A DNA stretch of 64,000 nt from JBBSEX01 sp038239345 (GCA_038239345.1 JBBSEX010000024.1:1-64000); one strand, 5' to 3'. Shown: positions 40,872 through 51,441, counted from the stretch's first letter. Translations and numbers: made by a program. The notes: generated by a model not told the origin, from the letters alone.

Positions 40872-42884
40872 ATGTATAAATCGCTGATCGCCGGATTAGC
40901 CTGTGCTCTCGCCTGCTTTGCGCAAGACCCGGCGTCACCAATCGCGAAACCGGCACGGGGCACTAAAGTTGCTTCGGGTTTCGATCTGAAAGCCATGGAT
41001 AAATCGGCCGATCCGTGCGTGGACTTTTATCAATACGCCTGTGGGACGTGGCTGGCAAACAACCCCGTACCTTCCGACCAGTCTTCCTGGGGGCGCTTCA
41101 GCGAACTGGAAGATCGCAATCGGGAGACGCTTCGCGCGATCCTGGAAAAAGCCTCGGGTGAAAAGGTCGGCGATTTCTATGCCGCCTGCATGGATGAAGC
41201 GGGAATCAATCAAAAGGGCACTGCCCCCTTGAAGCCTGAGCTTGATCGCATCGCCAGCATTACTTCCAAGGCTGGACTCACCGACGAACTAGTTCGCCTT
41301 CATAAAATGGGTGTGAACGCTTTTTTCGGATTCAGTTCCACCCCCGATGCGAAAGATTCCGCCCATGTCATCGCCTATATCGATCAGGGCGGCTTGGGCC
41401 TTCCAGATCGCGATTATTATCTGAAGTCCGATGCGAAGTCTGTTGAACTTCGCAGGCAGTATGTCGAACACGTCGCGAAGATGCTGCAGCTTCTGGGCGA
41501 TGCCGCTGAGATCGCCGCCGCCAAGGCGAAAACGATCATGGCTGTGGAAACCGAGTTGGCCACGGGTTCGCTCGATGTCGTCGAACGCCGCGATCCGCAG
41601 AAAACGTATCACAAGCTTTCGGTGAAAGAACTTGTTTCGCTTTCGCCCGGGTTGCAATGGCCGAAATATTTCGAGGGCCTGGGTTTGCCGCAACTGGAAT
41701 CGCTCGATGTCGCCGTTCCCCCTTTCTTTCGCCAGGTGGAATCGGTTGTTGTACAGCACAGCCTGGATGACCTGAAGATTTATTTGACCTGGCATCTTGT
41801 CAACGACACCGCTGCCTCCCTGCCAACGGGATTTGTCGATGAAAACTTCAATTTCTTCGGTAAAACGCTGAATGGCTCAAAAGAACTCCGGCCCCGCTGG
41901 AAGCGCTGCGTCGATGTGGTGGATGGGCAGTTGGGCGACGCGCTTGGACAGAAATTTGTCGAGCAGACATTTGGTGCTGAGGGTAAGGCGCGTACGCTGG
42001 AAATGGTAAAGGCGATAGAAAATGCGCTTGAGCAGGACATCGCCCATGTGGATTGGATGACCGCCGCGACGCGTAAGCAGGCGCTCATCAAATTGCACGG
42101 CATTACGAACAAGATCGGCTATCCCGATAAGTGGAAAGATTACAGCAGCGTCCAGATCTCGAAAGACGACGCTTTTGGCGATTCGGCGCGCGCCAATGAA
42201 TTCGAGTTCCAACGGGAGGTGTCGAAAGTTGGAAAGCCAGTGGATAAGCGCGAGTGGGGAATGACACCTCCAACGGTAAACGCTTATTACAACCCGCAGA
42301 CGAACGACATTAATTTTCCGGCGGGCATTCTGCAGCCGCCGTTCTATGAAAATTCCCTCGATGACGCCGTAAACTTTGGCGCTATCGGAGCCGTCATCGG
42401 CCATGAGCTGACGCATGGGTTTGACGATCAAGGCCGCCAATTCGATGCCGATGGTAACCTTCGCGATTGGTGGACGGCGGCGGACGCCAAGGCGTTCGAA
42501 CAACGCGCCGATTGTCTGGTGAAAGAATACGGCGGCTTCACGGCGGTGGATGACATCAAGCTGAATGGAAAACTCACTCTAGGTGAGAATACGGCGGATA
42601 ATGGCGGCCTCCGCATCGCACTCGCGGCTTTGCTTACAAAGCACAAAACCGGCAAGTTGATCGACGGCCTGACTCCGGAACAGCGGCTCTTTCTTGGCTG
42701 GGGTCAAATCTGGTGTACCAACAGGACCGATGAATCCGCCCGGCTGCGAGCCAACGTGGACCCGCACTCGCCAGGAAAAAATCGCGTAAACGGAGTTGTC
42801 TCCAACATGCCCGAATTCCAGAAAGCTTTCGCCTGTAAGGTCGGGCAGCCGATGGTGCGCTATCCGGCGTGCCGGGTCTGGTGA
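40872..42884 (+). CDS. Secreted M13-family zinc metallopeptidase (neprilysin/PepO-like)
   Basis: Exported endopeptidase, 670 residues, with a signal peptide (MYKSLIAGLACALACFAQDP). The M13_N domain (about 40-420; DFYQYACGTWLANNPVPSDQ, FGFSSTPDAKDSAHVIAYID) is followed by the catalytic domain with the NAYYNPQTNDINFPAGILQP strand, zinc motif HELTH (511-515) and ENTADNGG carrying the third ligand Glu. The C-terminus (FACKVGQPMVRYPACRVW) keeps the CxVW end typical of the family. Probably degrades extracellular peptides. Confidence 0.95.
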   Translation: MYKSLIAGLACALACFAQDPASPIAKPARGTKVASGFDLKAMDKSADPCVDFYQYACGTWLANNPVPSDQSSWGRFSELEDRNRETLRAILEKASGEKVGDFYAACMDEAGINQKGTAPLKPELDRIASITSKAGLTDELVRLHKMGVNAFFGFSSTPDAKDSAHVIAYIDQGGLGLPDRDYYLKSDAKSVELRRQYVEHVAKMLQLLGDAAEIAAAKAKTIMAVETELATGSLDVVERRDPQKTYHKLSVKELVSLSPGLQWPKYFEGLGLPQLESLDVAVPPFFRQVESVVVQHSLDDLKIYLTWHLVNDTAASLPTGFVDENFNFFGKTLNGSKELRPRWKRCVDVVDGQLGDALGQKFVEQTFGAEGKARTLEMVKAIENALEQDIAHVDWMTAATRKQALIKLHGITNKIGYPDKWKDYSSVQISKDDAFGDSARANEFEFQREVSKVGKPVDKREWGMTPPTVNAYYNPQTNDINFPAGILQPPFYENSLDDAVNFGAIGAVIGHELTHGFDDQGRQFDADGNLRDWWTAADAKAFEQRADCLVKEYGGFTAVDDIKLNGKLTLGENTADNGGLRIALAALLTKHKTGKLIDGLTPEQRLFLGWGQIWCTNRTDESARLRANVDPHSPGKNRVNGVVSNMPEFQKAFACKVGQPMVRYPACRVW

Positions 42885-43032
42885 TGTTCTTCCCTACAAC
42901 CTCCCGGGAGTAGCCGCCAGGTCTATAAGAGGTAGGAAAAAACTTCAGCTCGCCGCCCACCCCTTGACCCCCAACGCCTGTTAAACTAACAAGGTCCGCC
43001 CCGCGTCCCGAAATTGCTTCCCAGGTCGAATT

Positions 43033-46000
43033 ATGCGCATTCTTTTACTTCCGCTCGCTCTTTTATCTCTTATTCCTGTACAGGCCCAGGTGCTATCCAT
43101 TCTTTCCGGCAACGGTCAAATTGTACAAGAACAATTCCTAACTACGGTACCTATGGTGGTTGTCGCGAAGTCGGCGGATGGTACGCCTTTGGCTGGTGTT
43201 CCTCTCACCTGGACCATTACCAAAGGAACGGGGACAATCGTTCGCCCGCAAGGGTCCACGGACGCCAACGGCCAGGCCCGTGCGGATTTTTTGGGAACGC
43301 TGGTCCAGCCTGGATTATCGTTCCAGCAGACCATCGTCACCGCCGGGTCTAGCTCGTCCAGCGTAAGCTTCTTCGTTACCACCGGCATCACCCGCCTGGC
43401 TGGTGGAGGGCCCGCGCCTCCGCCGCTGGTTCAGTTAATTCTTCCCGTGCCGGAAAATCGCGTCTTATCCGGACAGGGTGGCAGTACGTTGCATGCGGCG
43501 GTCGCCATACAGGTGGCTGCTCAGGCAGGGCCGCAGGCTGGGTCGCCAATTCCCAACGTTGCGATGCGAATCACAAACACGGATTCCGATCCCGCCGATT
43601 CACCTTCGGGCACTTGCAGTGGCCCTGGCGGCGTGGCGCTTAGCGATAGCACCGGCACCGCAACGTGCGACCTGATTCTCAATAAAAACATCGGAACCGC
43701 GAACTTAGCGGCTGTCGTCGGCGAGATCACCATCACGCCGCGATTCTCATTGACCATCCTTCCCGGTCCGGTATGTACGTTCTCTCTTTCGGCATTTACG
43801 AAAGCCGTTTCCGCGGCGGGCGGGACGGGTAGCGTCGGCGTTGTCACTCCTTCGGGTTGCGGGTGGACGGCGTTCAGCAACGCCAACTGGATCAACATTA
43901 CGTCGTCGCCGAACTCCAGTGGCAATGGCACCGTCAACTACACCGCCTTCGCTAATTCCGGAGCGTCGCGCAGTGGCACGCTATTGATCGCCGGACTGAC
44001 GTTCATCGTGACGCAGGCCGCCGCGGGGACGCCCAACCCTTTGCTGATCACGACAGCCGCCGGACTCCCCAACGCTGTCGTCGGAAACTTCTACTCGCTG
44101 GCAATTCAGGCATCTGGCGGAACCCCTCCCTATCTCTGGTCCTCCAGTGGAAGCTTACCGGCGGGGATCACTCTGGACGCCAGCAAGGGTGTTGTAAGCG
44201 GCACTCCCACCAGCGCTGCGAGCTCCAGTTTCTCCGTCATTATTCTGGATGCGGCGAAGGTCAGCCAGTCCCAAATTTTCACGCTGACGGTTCTGCCGCC
44301 GTCGCCCGGGTTGAACCCGACGATCACGAATACGTCCTTTCCCAACGGCGAAGTCGGCACACCATATCGCCAGGGAATTTCCAGCTCCGGTGGCTGTGTT
44401 TCTCCGTTTAATCCGTCTCCGGCGATATCGGTAGTCGATGGCGTTCTGCCCACCGGTTTAGCGGTTGTGATCAATGTCGATGCCAGTTACAGCCTTACCG
44501 GAACGCCCACGAAGCCAGGAAATTTTTCGTTCACGCTGCAGGTAAAAGACACGTGCGCGCGTATCGGCAGCACCAGCTTCACGATGACCGTCAACAGCGT
44601 GGGCAGCACCAATCCGGCAATGACGGCGAGTCCGTCGTCGATCTCGTTCGCCATTCAGGCAAACAGCAGCGCACCCCCGGCGAATCAGACGATCAATATC
44701 GCTACCGGCTCCAGCAATCTGGCGTATGCCGCAACCGTTGCCACAACTGGCGGCGGCAACTGGCTGACGTTAGTGGGCGCGCCGGCCGGGAACACTCCAG
44801 GCACGCTAACGGTTGGCGTGGTAAATTCCGCGACGCTTGCGTCCGGCAGCTACACCGGAATGGTGACCATCACCTCTTCGGCGAGCAATAGCCCGGTGGT
44901 TGTGCCCGTCGCCTTGACGGTGGCCTCGGCTCCTGCGCTTAACCTCAGCACCCAGGCGCTCAGCTTCAATTTGCAGGCATCGGGTACCGGCACTACTTCG
45001 CAGCAGGCAATCAGCATAACCAGCGCAAACGGTACGCCCGTGCCCTTTACGGTGACAGCCACCACCGCTAGCGGCGGGAACTGGCTAACTATTACTCCCA
45101 ACGCCGGCAGTACGCCACTAACGATCAATGCTATAGTCACCACCGGAGTTCTTGGCGTTGGCCTCTACAGCGGATCGATCGCCATCGCCACTCCCGGCGC
45201 CGCCGTCCAGACGGTAGCCGTAACCTTAAATCTAACCGCGCCTCCCATCCTTGGAGTGGCGCCTGGATCGCTCTCTTTCTCCTATCAGCAAGGCGGACCT
45301 GTTCCTACGGCGCAGATAGTATCGGTAAGCAGTTCGATTGGCGCCCAAAACTTTACCATCGCGTCCGGCACGGCCACCGGGGGCACTTGGTTGAATGCCA
45401 CGCCCAGTAGCGCGACCACACCGCAATCCCTGGTGATCACGATTTCGCCTGAAGGTCTCGCGCCTGGTTCCTATACCGGAGCCGTCAATGTCGTATCGTC
45501 CAGTTCGGGGGCCCAGTCCCCCAGTGTCCCCGTATTGCTGACGGTAACGCTACCGGCGCCTGCTCCGACGGCCATCACGAATGCCGCCAGTTTCGCCCTG
45601 GGTCCAATCGCGCCCGGCGAATTCATCTCTATCTTTGGAACGAATATTGGACCGCCGACGGGGACCCTACTGCAACTGGACGCGAACAATCTGGTCAGCA
45701 CCCTGCTGGCCGATACGCGGGTGTTGTTCGACGGAATTCCCGCGCCATTGCTGTACGTTTCGTCCACGCAAATTTCGGCTGCCGTACCATATGGCATCGC
45801 CGGCCGCGCCAGTACGATCGTCCAGGTGGAATACAAAGGTACGCTTTCGAACCCGATTAATTTGCGGGTAGCGGAAGCGCAGCCGGGGATTTTCACATTG
45901 GATCCCGGCGGTCAGGGCGCGATCCTGAATCAGGACGGCACAACCAACAGCGTAACGAATGGAGCGGAGCCGGGGTCGGTCATCTCCTTCTACGGAACGG

Positions 46001-46266
46001 GTGAAGGCCAGACATCGCCGGCGGGTGTAACCGGGGGCCTGATTAGCTCGACACTTTCGCATCCGGTCGCTGGAGTCAGCGTCACGGTTGGGGGCGAACC
46101 GGCTACCGTTACTTACGCTGGATCGGCTCCCGGAACGCTGGCTGGATTCCTCCAGGTGAACGTGCAACTGCCGACGGATCTGACGCGAGGTGCGCCGGCG
46201 CGGCTCGTGCTGAAGGTCGGCACGGCGCAGAGCCAGAACGGCGTGTTCGTTTCCATTAAGCCCTAA
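43033..46266 (+). CDS. Large secreted Ig/BACON-repeat protein with TIGR03437 C-terminus
   Basis: A 1077-residue exported protein (signal LLPLALLSLIPVQAQVLSIL). It contains an N-terminal Ig-like/Invasin-type segment (about 30-120), a BACON domain near 245-330 (CGWTAFSNANWINITSSPNS), two putative-Ig repeats (about 335-520; LPAGITLDASKGVVSGTPTS), three tandem repeats of about 95 residues (530-830; GNWLTLVG, GNWLTITP, GTWLNATP) and a C-terminal Solibacter-type TIGR03437 domain (about 850-1075; YVSSTQISAAVPYGIAGRAS). Probably a surface or adhesive protein. Function otherwise unknown. The domain strongly points to Bryobacterales. Confidence 0.9.
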   Translation: MRILLLPLALLSLIPVQAQVLSILSGNGQIVQEQFLTTVPMVVVAKSADGTPLAGVPLTWTITKGTGTIVRPQGSTDANGQARADFLGTLVQPGLSFQQTIVTAGSSSSSVSFFVTTGITRLAGGGPAPPPLVQLILPVPENRVLSGQGGSTLHAAVAIQVAAQAGPQAGSPIPNVAMRITNTDSDPADSPSGTCSGPGGVALSDSTGTATCDLILNKNIGTANLAAVVGEITITPRFSLTILPGPVCTFSLSAFTKAVSAAGGTGSVGVVTPSGCGWTAFSNANWINITSSPNSSGNGTVNYTAFANSGASRSGTLLIAGLTFIVTQAAAGTPNPLLITTAAGLPNAVVGNFYSLAIQASGGTPPYLWSSSGSLPAGITLDASKGVVSGTPTSAASSSFSVIILDAAKVSQSQIFTLTVLPPSPGLNPTITNTSFPNGEVGTPYRQGISSSGGCVSPFNPSPAISVVDGVLPTGLAVVINVDASYSLTGTPTKPGNFSFTLQVKDTCARIGSTSFTMTVNSVGSTNPAMTASPSSISFAIQANSSAPPANQTINIATGSSNLAYAATVATTGGGNWLTLVGAPAGNTPGTLTVGVVNSATLASGSYTGMVTITSSASNSPVVVPVALTVASAPALNLSTQALSFNLQASGTGTTSQQAISITSANGTPVPFTVTATTASGGNWLTITPNAGSTPLTINAIVTTGVLGVGLYSGSIAIATPGAAVQTVAVTLNLTAPPILGVAPGSLSFSYQQGGPVPTAQIVSVSSSIGAQNFTIASGTATGGTWLNATPSSATTPQSLVITISPEGLAPGSYTGAVNVVSSSSGAQSPSVPVLLTVTLPAPAPTAITNAASFALGPIAPGEFISIFGTNIGPPTGTLLQLDANNLVSTLLADTRVLFDGIPAPLLYVSSTQISAAVPYGIAGRASTIVQVEYKGTLSNPINLRVAEAQPGIFTLDPGGQGAILNQDGTTNSVTNGAEPGSVISFYGTGEGQTSPAGVTGGLISSTLSHPVAGVSVTVGGEPATVTYAGSAPGTLAGFLQVNVQLPTDLTRGAPARLVLKVGTAQSQNGVFVSIKP

Positions 46267-46314
46267 ACCAGCAACCCACAAATCATCAAGCGGGCGCGTG
46301 ATACCTTAGCTTCG

Positions 46315-47796
46315 ATGAGTAATGAGACCGTGACAATCGCGGCGGGAACCGATACGGAGTTCCGCCGCGAACTAGGCCTTTTCGATTCGACAATGGTAGT
46401 CGCCGGATCGATGATCGGTTCGGGAATTTTTATTGTTTCCGCCGATATGGCCAGAACCATCGGTAGTCCCGGATGGCTGCTCGCGGCCTGGCTGCTCACA
46501 GGTCTGCTCACCATCACCGGGGCTCTGTCCTACGGCGAACTCGCATCGATGATGCCGCGCGCCGGCGGACAATACGTCTACCTGCGCGAAGCGTTCTCAC
46601 CCATGGCGGGCTTCCTTTACGGATGGACGCTCTTCATGGTGATCCAGACCGGTACGATCGCGGCGGTGGTCGTCGGTTTCGCTCGCTTTCTTGGCGTCTT
46701 CTGGCCGGATATTCGCGAAGATCATTACCTGATCGCGCCCATCCACCTTTCCACTGGCTATGCGCTATCGCTTTCAACGGCGCAGTTGGTCGGCATTGTG
46801 TTGATTGCCCTGCTGACGTTTACCAATACCCGCGGCATCGAATACGGCAAGCTCATTCAGAATGTCTTCACAACCGCCAAAATGGGCGCGCTGCTTGGCC
46901 TGATCCTTGTCGGGTTGTTCCTTGGCTGGAATGCGGCGGCTGTTAGCGCGAACTTCGGTGATGCTTGGACTGCCCGCGGATTTGACCCGATCGTCCCCGG
47001 CCTCACCGCCGCTACGGGCTTTGGCTTGTTCGTGGCGTTATGCGTCACGCAAACCGGATCGCTATTCTCATCCGACGCATGGAACAACATCACCTTCACA
47101 GCCGGAGAAGTGAAGAATCCCAAACGCGATGTGCCACTTTCGCTAGCGTTCGGTACGGCGATTGTCATCACGTTATACTTGCTCGCTAACGTCGCCTACC
47201 TTGTCACTCTGCCGCTAGAAGCCGTGCAGCACGCTCCGGCTGACCGTGTGGCTACGGCCACCTTGCAGGTGATCTTCCCCGGATTGGGAGTCGTGATCAT
47301 GGCAGCCGCGATCATGGTCTCAACCTTCGGCTGCACGAATGGTTTGATCCTCGCCGGGGCCCGGGCTTACTACGCGATGGCGAAAGACAAGCTCTTTATT
47401 CCCTCGGCCGGGCGGCTGAACAAAGCACAGGTGCCGGCCTGGGCGCTTCTGCTGCAAGGTGTCTGGGCTGCCGCGCTAGTGTTGCCCCGCACCTACAATC
47501 CGGAAACAAAAACGTACGGCAACTTGTACAGCAACCTTCTCGATTATGTAATCTCCGCGGCACTCATCTTCTACATTTTGACCATCGCCGCCATCTTCCG
47601 TTTACGCGTCACGCAACCAAACGCTGAGCGCCCATACAAAGCGTTCGGCTATCCAATCCTGCCCGCGCTATACATCGTCGGGGCTTCGACGGTATTAATG
47701 GTGTTGTTTGTGTATCGTCCAGCCACGACATGGCCGGGGCTCGCCATCGTGCTCTTGGGTGTCCCCGTCTACTTCTTTTTTAGATCGCGAAAGTAA
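46315..47796 (+). CDS. APC-family amino-acid permease
   Basis: Inner-membrane amino-acid transporter, 493 residues and about 12 membrane helices. It has the APC motifs GSMIGSGIFIVSADMARTIG in helix 1, LSYGELASMMPRAGGQYVYL in helices 2-3, and a C-terminal AFGYPILPALYIVGASTVLM. This arrangement resembles bacterial exchangers of the LAT/SLC7-like group. Substrate cannot be inferred. The ornithine-cyclodeaminase-like gene starts 5 bp after its stop, suggesting an operon for amino-acid uptake and degradation. Confidence 0.92.
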   Translation: MSNETVTIAAGTDTEFRRELGLFDSTMVVAGSMIGSGIFIVSADMARTIGSPGWLLAAWLLTGLLTITGALSYGELASMMPRAGGQYVYLREAFSPMAGFLYGWTLFMVIQTGTIAAVVVGFARFLGVFWPDIREDHYLIAPIHLSTGYALSLSTAQLVGIVLIALLTFTNTRGIEYGKLIQNVFTTAKMGALLGLILVGLFLGWNAAAVSANFGDAWTARGFDPIVPGLTAATGFGLFVALCVTQTGSLFSSDAWNNITFTAGEVKNPKRDVPLSLAFGTAIVITLYLLANVAYLVTLPLEAVQHAPADRVATATLQVIFPGLGVVIMAAAIMVSTFGCTNGLILAGARAYYAMAKDKLFIPSAGRLNKAQVPAWALLLQGVWAAALVLPRTYNPETKTYGNLYSNLLDYVISAALIFYILTIAAIFRLRVTQPNAERPYKAFGYPILPALYIVGASTVLMVLFVYRPATTWPGLAIVLLGVPVYFFFRSRK

Positions 47797-47801
47797 CCTC
47801 G

Positions 47802-48725
47802 ATGCCATTGTTATTGAAAGAGTCGGAGGTTCGCGAATTAGTTTCGATGGCTGATCTCATCGAGTGCATGGACACATCCCTGACGGCGTTTTCGAGCGGG
47901 AGCGTGCAGCAGCCGGTGCGGACGGTTCTGGATCTGGATGGAAATTTCTTCGGCCTGATGCCCTGCCATCTCGGCCGGATTCCGGCGGCCGGCGCGAAGC
48001 TGGTCACAGTATTTAAGGGCAACGCGGATCTCGGTTTGCCGACTCATCTTGCCACTATCCTGCTGCTGAGTCCTGCTACCGGCGAATTACTTTGCATCCT
48101 CGATGGGCGCTACATCACCGAAACGCGAACGGCCGCCGTGTCCGCCGTATCCGCGCGGAAGCTGGCCCGGCCCGATGCGTCAGTTTTGGCGATTATCGGC
48201 AGCGGAGTGCAAGCGCGCAGCCATCTGTCGGCTCTGCGGGAAATGTGTACCTTTCAAGAGATCCGCGCGTGGAGCCCGAACGCGGCGCGGCTGGCGAAAT
48301 TCGCCGCCGAAATGAACGTAACAGTTTGCGGATCGGCGGAAGAAGCGGTACGCGACGCCGACGTGATCGCGTTGGTCACCGCCGCAACCGAGCCTATCCT
48401 CCAGAGCGAATGGGTGAAGGATGGCGCGCATGTGATCGCTGTCGGAGCCTGTCGTCCCGCCCATCGTGAAGTGGATCCGGTATTAATGCGGCGTGCGCGC
48501 GTCTATGTCGATTCACGCCAGGCGGCGATGAGTGAAGCCGGCGATATCATTCTTAGTGATTGCCACATTGCTGGAGAACTGGGCGAAGAGATGACGCCCA
48601 ACAACAGCCGCGAGGTGACGGTTTTCAAGTCGCTTGGATTAGCGGTGGAAGACGTCGCAGCGGCACAACTCGTTTATGAGCGAGCACTCAAGAAGGGGAT
48701 GGGAACACAATGGCAAATGGATTGA
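47802..48725 (+). CDS. Ornithine cyclodeaminase / mu-crystallin family protein
   Basis: A 307-residue cytoplasmic NAD(P)-dependent enzyme. It has the family N-domain (VRELVSMADLIECMDTSLTA), the substrate Lys region (GAKLVTVFKGN), TETRTAAVSAVSARKLARPD, and the Rossmann motif AIIGSGVQARSHLSALREMC. Members act as ornithine cyclodeaminases, alanine dehydrogenases or imine reductases, so the exact reaction is open. It follows an amino-acid permease and its end overlaps the next gene by 16 bp. Confidence 0.9.
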   Translation: MPLLLKESEVRELVSMADLIECMDTSLTAFSSGSVQQPVRTVLDLDGNFFGLMPCHLGRIPAAGAKLVTVFKGNADLGLPTHLATILLLSPATGELLCILDGRYITETRTAAVSAVSARKLARPDASVLAIIGSGVQARSHLSALREMCTFQEIRAWSPNAARLAKFAAEMNVTVCGSAEEAVRDADVIALVTAATEPILQSEWVKDGAHVIAVGACRPAHREVDPVLMRRARVYVDSRQAAMSEAGDIILSDCHIAGELGEEMTPNNSREVTVFKSLGLAVEDVAAAQLVYERALKKGMGTQWQMD

Positions 48726-49852
48726 CGCGTCGCCAGCTGGCGCTTGCCGCTCTGGCGGCCACTACGGCTATGGCCGACGATACGCCGGATTATGTGGGGC
48801 CTCTTACCGGCTTTGAGTCGAAGGTAAATCCCGCCGCATTCGATTCGGTGGCATGGGTGCAAAAACTGTACGAAGATGCTCCGTTGCGATTGACGTTTCG
48901 CGCGAAGAACAAAGCGCAGGCAATCGTCTGGCAGAATGAACTGCGGGCGAAAGTCACCGATCTGATTGGCGGTTTTCCGGCTGCCAAATCGCCGCTGAAT
49001 TCGCAAAGTCTGGAAGTGCGCGAGTATCCGAATTATCGACGTGAAAAGTTCGTATTCGAAAGCCGCCCTGGCCTTGGCGTCCTGGCTTATCTGCTGACGC
49101 CGAAAAAAGCCGCGGCACCCCTCGCGACTGTTCTCTGTATACCCGGCCACGGCCGCGGCGTGGACGATATTGTGGGCATCGACGACAAGGGTCGCGACCG
49201 GACCGTCAAAGAAGGCTATCAATTCGACTTCGCCGTTCAAGTAGCCGAGCAGGGCATGGCCGCGCTGGCGATAGAGCCTTTAGGTTTTGGCTGCCGGCGC
49301 GATGCCGATGCCCGCAAGCACGGCCTCAAACAGAAAGCCTGTGAGCCGGCGGCGGGTTCGGCGTTACTGCTTGGCGAAACGATGATCGCCTGGCGGGTTT
49401 ACGATGTGATGCGGGCTATCGATTGGATCGAAAGCCGGCGCGATCTGGATGCCAAGCGCATCGGCTGCATGGGAATTTCCGGAGGCGGCACGTGCACGCT
49501 TTTTGCAACCGCCCTGGAGCCGCGAATCAAGGCGGCAATGGTTAGCGGCTATCTGAACACCTTTCGCGATAGCGTCTTCAGCCTGCCGCACTGCATCGAT
49601 AATTACGTTCCCGGACTGTTGAAATGGGCCGAGATGTATGATGTCGCCGGCTTGATCGCGCCGCGCCCGCTGTTTGCCGAATCGGGTGAAAACGATCGCA
49701 TATTCCCGGTTGCCTCAAGCAAGGAAAGCTTCGCCCGCGTAAAGAAGATCTACGAGATAATCGGCGGGCCGGCGGAACACGATATTCATTCCGGCCGCCA
49801 CGAATTCAACGGAAAAAAGGGTATTCCATTCCTCAAAGCACAACTCGTTTAG
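48710..49852 (+). CDS. Exported alpha/beta hydrolase (acetyl xylan esterase/dienelactone hydrolase-like)
   Basis: A 380-residue hydrolase with an Arg-Arg export signal (MANGLTRRQLALAALAATTA). The alpha/beta core shows the nucleophile elbow GCMGISGGGTCTLFATALEP (GxSxG), an oxyanion region VLCIPGHGRGVDDI, a late Asp (GENDRIFPVASSKESFARVK) and catalytic His near HSGRHEFNG. Family members deacetylate polysaccharides or hydrolyse other esters; substrate unknown. It overlaps the cyclodeaminase gene by 16 bp. Confidence 0.88.
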   Translation: MANGLTRRQLALAALAATTAMADDTPDYVGPLTGFESKVNPAAFDSVAWVQKLYEDAPLRLTFRAKNKAQAIVWQNELRAKVTDLIGGFPAAKSPLNSQSLEVREYPNYRREKFVFESRPGLGVLAYLLTPKKAAAPLATVLCIPGHGRGVDDIVGIDDKGRDRTVKEGYQFDFAVQVAEQGMAALAIEPLGFGCRRDADARKHGLKQKACEPAAGSALLLGETMIAWRVYDVMRAIDWIESRRDLDAKRIGCMGISGGGTCTLFATALEPRIKAAMVSGYLNTFRDSVFSLPHCIDNYVPGLLKWAEMYDVAGLIAPRPLFAESGENDRIFPVASSKESFARVKKIYEIIGGPAEHDIHSGRHEFNGKKGIPFLKAQLV

Positions 49853-49884
49853 ACCGTTGAAGGCTTGTCGCTATCATCAAGATC

Positions 49885-51441
49885 GTGACCTTGCACACTA
49901 CGCTCGCGGCTGTCCGATCGGCCGTGTTTTCATTCGAACGAAAAGCGATGGCTTCGCCCGGATTCGCGGCGCTTCTCCTCGCCGGCATCTGCCTATTTGA
50001 GTTTATTGTTTTGCTGTTTAGCGCCGCCCGGAAAGCCTTCTGGTATGACGAACTCGTAGTCGTCCACCTAGTGTCGCTGCGCCACCTTTCTCGGATTTTC
50101 GACGCGCTATGGGCCGGGTGTGACCCGATGCCCGTGGCCTTCTATTCCATCGCCGAACTGGCCAGCCGGCTCCCGGGGGATCCCCATGTAACACTCCGCC
50201 TGCCTTCCATCCTTGGATACTTACTTGCGCTTACGGGCATCTATATCTTTGTCGGCAAACGACTGCCCCCCCTGGCCGGCATTACGGCCGTGCTGCTGCT
50301 AACGCTATCGCCATTTCGGGCGTATGCCATTGAGGCGCGTCCCTACGCATTGTTGATTGGTCTTCTAACTCTGGCGGCGGTTTGCTGGCAGCGCGACGGC
50401 GATCAGCGCTTTATGACGCCGCTATTCGCGCTCTTCCTGGCACTGGCTGTATCTATTCACTATCTAGCCGTTTTTACGATTGCCTGTTTTGGTTTGGCCG
50501 AATTGGCATGGTCTGTGCAATCACGGCGTATCCGCTGGCAAATCTGGGCCGGTTGTGTATTCGCCGCCCTTCCGTTCCTTCTGGCCCTTCCGCTGGTACT
50601 GCACTACACCAGTCTTTACGCCAAGAATTTCTGGGCCCGCCCAACTTGGGGACTCACCGTTTCTACGTACAGCTTTTACGCCGGCCTGGAGACGAATCTG
50701 GCTGTCGTATTTGTCGCTTTCTTCGCCGCTGTTGTTGGCATGCTGCTCCTTCGGATCTCAGGAAAATCCGGACATCTATCGCCGCCGCGCGACTTCCCGA
50801 TCCCCGAGGTCGTTCTCATGGGAGCCTTTCTCGGTTACCCCGCATTTCTCGTATTGTTTTCCAAGATCATGAGTTCCGCTTTTACTCCGCGCTATGGATG
50901 GCCAGGGATAATTGGCTTCGTTTTGGCATTTTCGTATCTGTTCCGCAACGTATGGTTCAAGACCGCCTCGGTCCAACTGCTGGCCGCGTTCCTGTTTGCT
51001 TTCGCCATTCAGACGCGTCAAGACTTACTACCGCTGCGCGGCGGAAATTCCCGTCCGCCGGATGAGACCTTGCTGCAATTGGCGAACGTGACTCGCTCCG
51101 AACCTGATCTTCCAGTGGTGATCGCCAGTGGAAAGATGTATCTGGAGGCCCACTATTACGCCCCCCCGGCATTACGCGACCGGATAGTTGAGGTTGTCGA
51201 TTCCGGGGAGGCGCTCCGAGTGCTGGGTACCGATTCCGTCGACCGTACGAATCGACTTTTGATCCAGTTTTTCCCTCTGCAAATCGTAGATCGGGCCCGT
51301 TTCGAACCGGTCCACCAGCGGTTCTATTTGCAGACCGGCGGCGGTTTCGATTGGCTTACAACATATCTGGTAGAGAGACAATATCATTTGCGGCTTCTCA
51401 CCAGTTCCGCGCGAGCCCCTCTATATTTAGTTGAAAAATAA
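49885..51441 (+). CDS. GT39/GT-C-type membrane glycosyltransferase
   Basis: A 518-residue integral membrane protein with about 10-11 helices and a soluble C-terminal domain of about 110 residues. The acidic pair after the first helix (RKAFWYDELVVVHLVSLRHL, Asp-Glu) and the loop FRAYAIEARPYALLIGLLTL match GT-C/GT39-like (PMT/ArnT-related) enzymes that use lipid-linked sugar donors. Acceptor and donor unknown. Start is GTG at 49885, 33 bp after the hydrolase; an internal ATG (MASPGFAALL) is possible. Convergent with the cyclase gene, which ends one base after its stop. Confidence 0.82.
   Translation: MTLHTTLAAVRSAVFSFERKAMASPGFAALLLAGICLFEFIVLLFSAARKAFWYDELVVVHLVSLRHLSRIFDALWAGCDPMPVAFYSIAELASRLPGDPHVTLRLPSILGYLLALTGIYIFVGKRLPPLAGITAVLLLTLSPFRAYAIEARPYALLIGLLTLAAVCWQRDGDQRFMTPLFALFLALAVSIHYLAVFTIACFGLAELAWSVQSRRIRWQIWAGCVFAALPFLLALPLVLHYTSLYAKNFWARPTWGLTVSTYSFYAGLETNLAVVFVAFFAAVVGMLLLRISGKSGHLSPPRDFPIPEVVLMGAFLGYPAFLVLFSKIMSSAFTPRYGWPGIIGFVLAFSYLFRNVWFKTASVQLLAAFLFAFAIQTRQDLLPLRGGNSRPPDETLLQLANVTRSEPDLPVVIASGKMYLEAHYYAPPALRDRIVEVVDSGEALRVLGTDSVDRTNRLLIQFFPLQIVDRARFEPVHQRFYLQTGGGFDWLTTYLVERQYHLRLLTSSARAPLYLVEK

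Noticed and set aside
43033..46266. DNA tandem repeats or CRISPR-like array within the large Ig-repeat gene
   Set aside because: The repeats are protein-level domains of about 95 residues with diverged DNA; no short regular repeats with spacers were seen anywhere in the window.
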